Assembly: GCA_963696505.1 (NCBI GenBank)
Contig: CAVOKN010000002.1
Span: forward strand, 1-34,814
Direction: 5' to 3'
Length of the DNA: 34,814 bases
Origin: CAVOKN01 sp963696505
Lineage (GTDB): Bacteria; Pseudomonadota; Gammaproteobacteria; Burkholderiales; Rhodocyclaceae
The position numbers were made by a program, and so were the translations under genes. Under the pieces are notes generated by a model, which saw only the letters and a program-made list of their open reading frames with translations, was not told where the DNA came from and did no database searches. This document shows, piece after piece, positions 34,275-34,814 of the stretch. Position 1 is the stretch's first letter. Each line of letters opens with the position of its first letter.

Positions 34275-34814
34275 ATGCTCGACCTCGAACAACTCGAAAG
34301 CGCCGCGGCCCTGGTCCACTCCGTCCTGCAACCCACGCCCCAGTTCGCCTGGCCGCTGCTGTGCAAGCGTGTCGGCGCCGAGGTCTGGGTCAAGCACGAG
34401 AACCACACCCCGACCGGCGCCTTCAAGCTTCGCGGTGGCCTGGTGCTGCTCGACCGGCTCAGGCGCGAACGCCCGGAGCTCTCCGGCATCGTCAGCGCCA
34501 CCCGCGGCAACCATGGGCAGAGCCTTGCCTGGGCGGCGCGCCGCCACGGCCTGCGCACTGTGATCGTGGTCCCGCAGGGCAACAGCCCCGCCAAGAACGC
34601 CGCGATGGCCGCCTGGGGCGCCGAGCTGATCGAGCACGGCCGCGACTTCGATGCCGCACGCGTCCATGCCGCGGAGATCGCGGCGCGCGAGGGCCTCGAT
34701 CTGATCGGCCCCTTTCGCCGCGAACTCGTGGCCGGCGTGGCGAGCTATGCGCTGGAACTGTTCCGCGCCGTGGGCGAGCTTGACGCGGTGTATGTGCCGA
34801 TCGGCTGCGGCTCG
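34275..34814 (+). CDS. Threonine/serine dehydratase (PLP-dependent), 5' part
   Basis: 180 codons from ATG 34275 to the window end, open without a stop. The PLP-binding lysine is K51 in TPTGAFKLRGG, and SATRGNHGQSLAWAAR gives the phosphate-holding serine/asparagine loop. VYVPIGCGS at the cut end is the start of the glycine-rich PLP-phosphate loop. The enzyme would deaminate threonine or serine to a 2-oxoacid; it could also be a related fold-type II lyase. Start is supported by GGAAA upstream and the N-terminal helix LEQLESAAALV typical of the family. Confidence 0.88.
   Translation, partial: MLDLEQLESAAALVHSVLQPTPQFAWPLLCKRVGAEVWVKHENHTPTGAFKLRGGLVLLDRLRRERPELSGIVSATRGNHGQSLAWAARRHGLRTVIVVPQGNSPAKNAAMAAWGAELIEHGRDFDAARVHAAEIAAREGLDLIGPFRRELVAGVASYALELFRAVGELDAVYVPIGCGS

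Overview
The window is GC-rich chromosomal DNA, most likely from a betaproteobacterium of the Rhodocyclales (Thauera/Azoarcus/Aromatoleum type). This placement is inferred from composition, the nine-gene atpIBEFHAGDC cluster, the DUF971-ubiE-Tim44-ubiJ cluster, the LplT-PlsC fusion and the phoBR arrangement; no rRNA or marker search was possible. I see no tRNA, rRNA or CRISPR array.

Layout. (1) 1-4722: two adjacent Hsp70-family genes, the second ending in a DUF3731-type domain. Both are cut by more than twenty frameshifts and one in-frame stop, nearly all before position 3320. The protein signal continues across each break, so this may be a low-quality stretch of sequence or very recent decay. 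(2) 4723-10311: a nested mobile region. A minus-strand transposase gene that fuses a DruA-type (DUF4338) domain to a Tn5/IS4-type DDE transposase is split at its conserved RFLILP motif by a 2.8-kb serine-recombinase element. The element edges can be placed at a shared GGC, and removing it restores the transposase frame. The first ORF of the element has no start codon at its left end. If the two ends are joined as in an excised circle, a ribosome-binding site and ATG at the right end come into frame with it. (3) 10312-14047: a small secreted protein and a hybrid histidine kinase, facing a NarL/LuxR-type response regulator, then an unknown membrane-anchored protein. (4) 14138-16021: a lysophospholipid flippase fused to a 1-acylglycerol-3-phosphate acyltransferase, divergent from (5) 16106-23297, the complete F1Fo ATP synthase operon with a clear sigma-70 promoter at one end and a hairpin terminator at the other. 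(6) 23298-23591: repeat-rich intergenic DNA. (7) 23592-26904, minus strand: DUF971 protein, UbiE, a Tim44-like protein, UbiJ and a one-heme DUF3365 protein, a ubiquinone/respiration-linked cluster without ubiB. (8) 27115-29288: phoB-phoR behind a probable Pho box. (9) 29257-34204, minus strand: an operon of a HIT protein and two tandem PilZ-like paralogues, then a class II glutamine amidotransferase and a YjbQ protein. (10) 34275-end: the start of a threonine/serine dehydratase gene.

The core of the window is therefore energy conservation (ATP synthase, quinone synthesis, phosphate sensing) with an accessory island at the left. The most unusual signals are the element-within-a-transposon structure with its junction-dependent start codon, the tandem PilZ-like pair with a shared GEDCxxPAC motif, and a terminator-like hairpin sitting directly on the ubiJ start.
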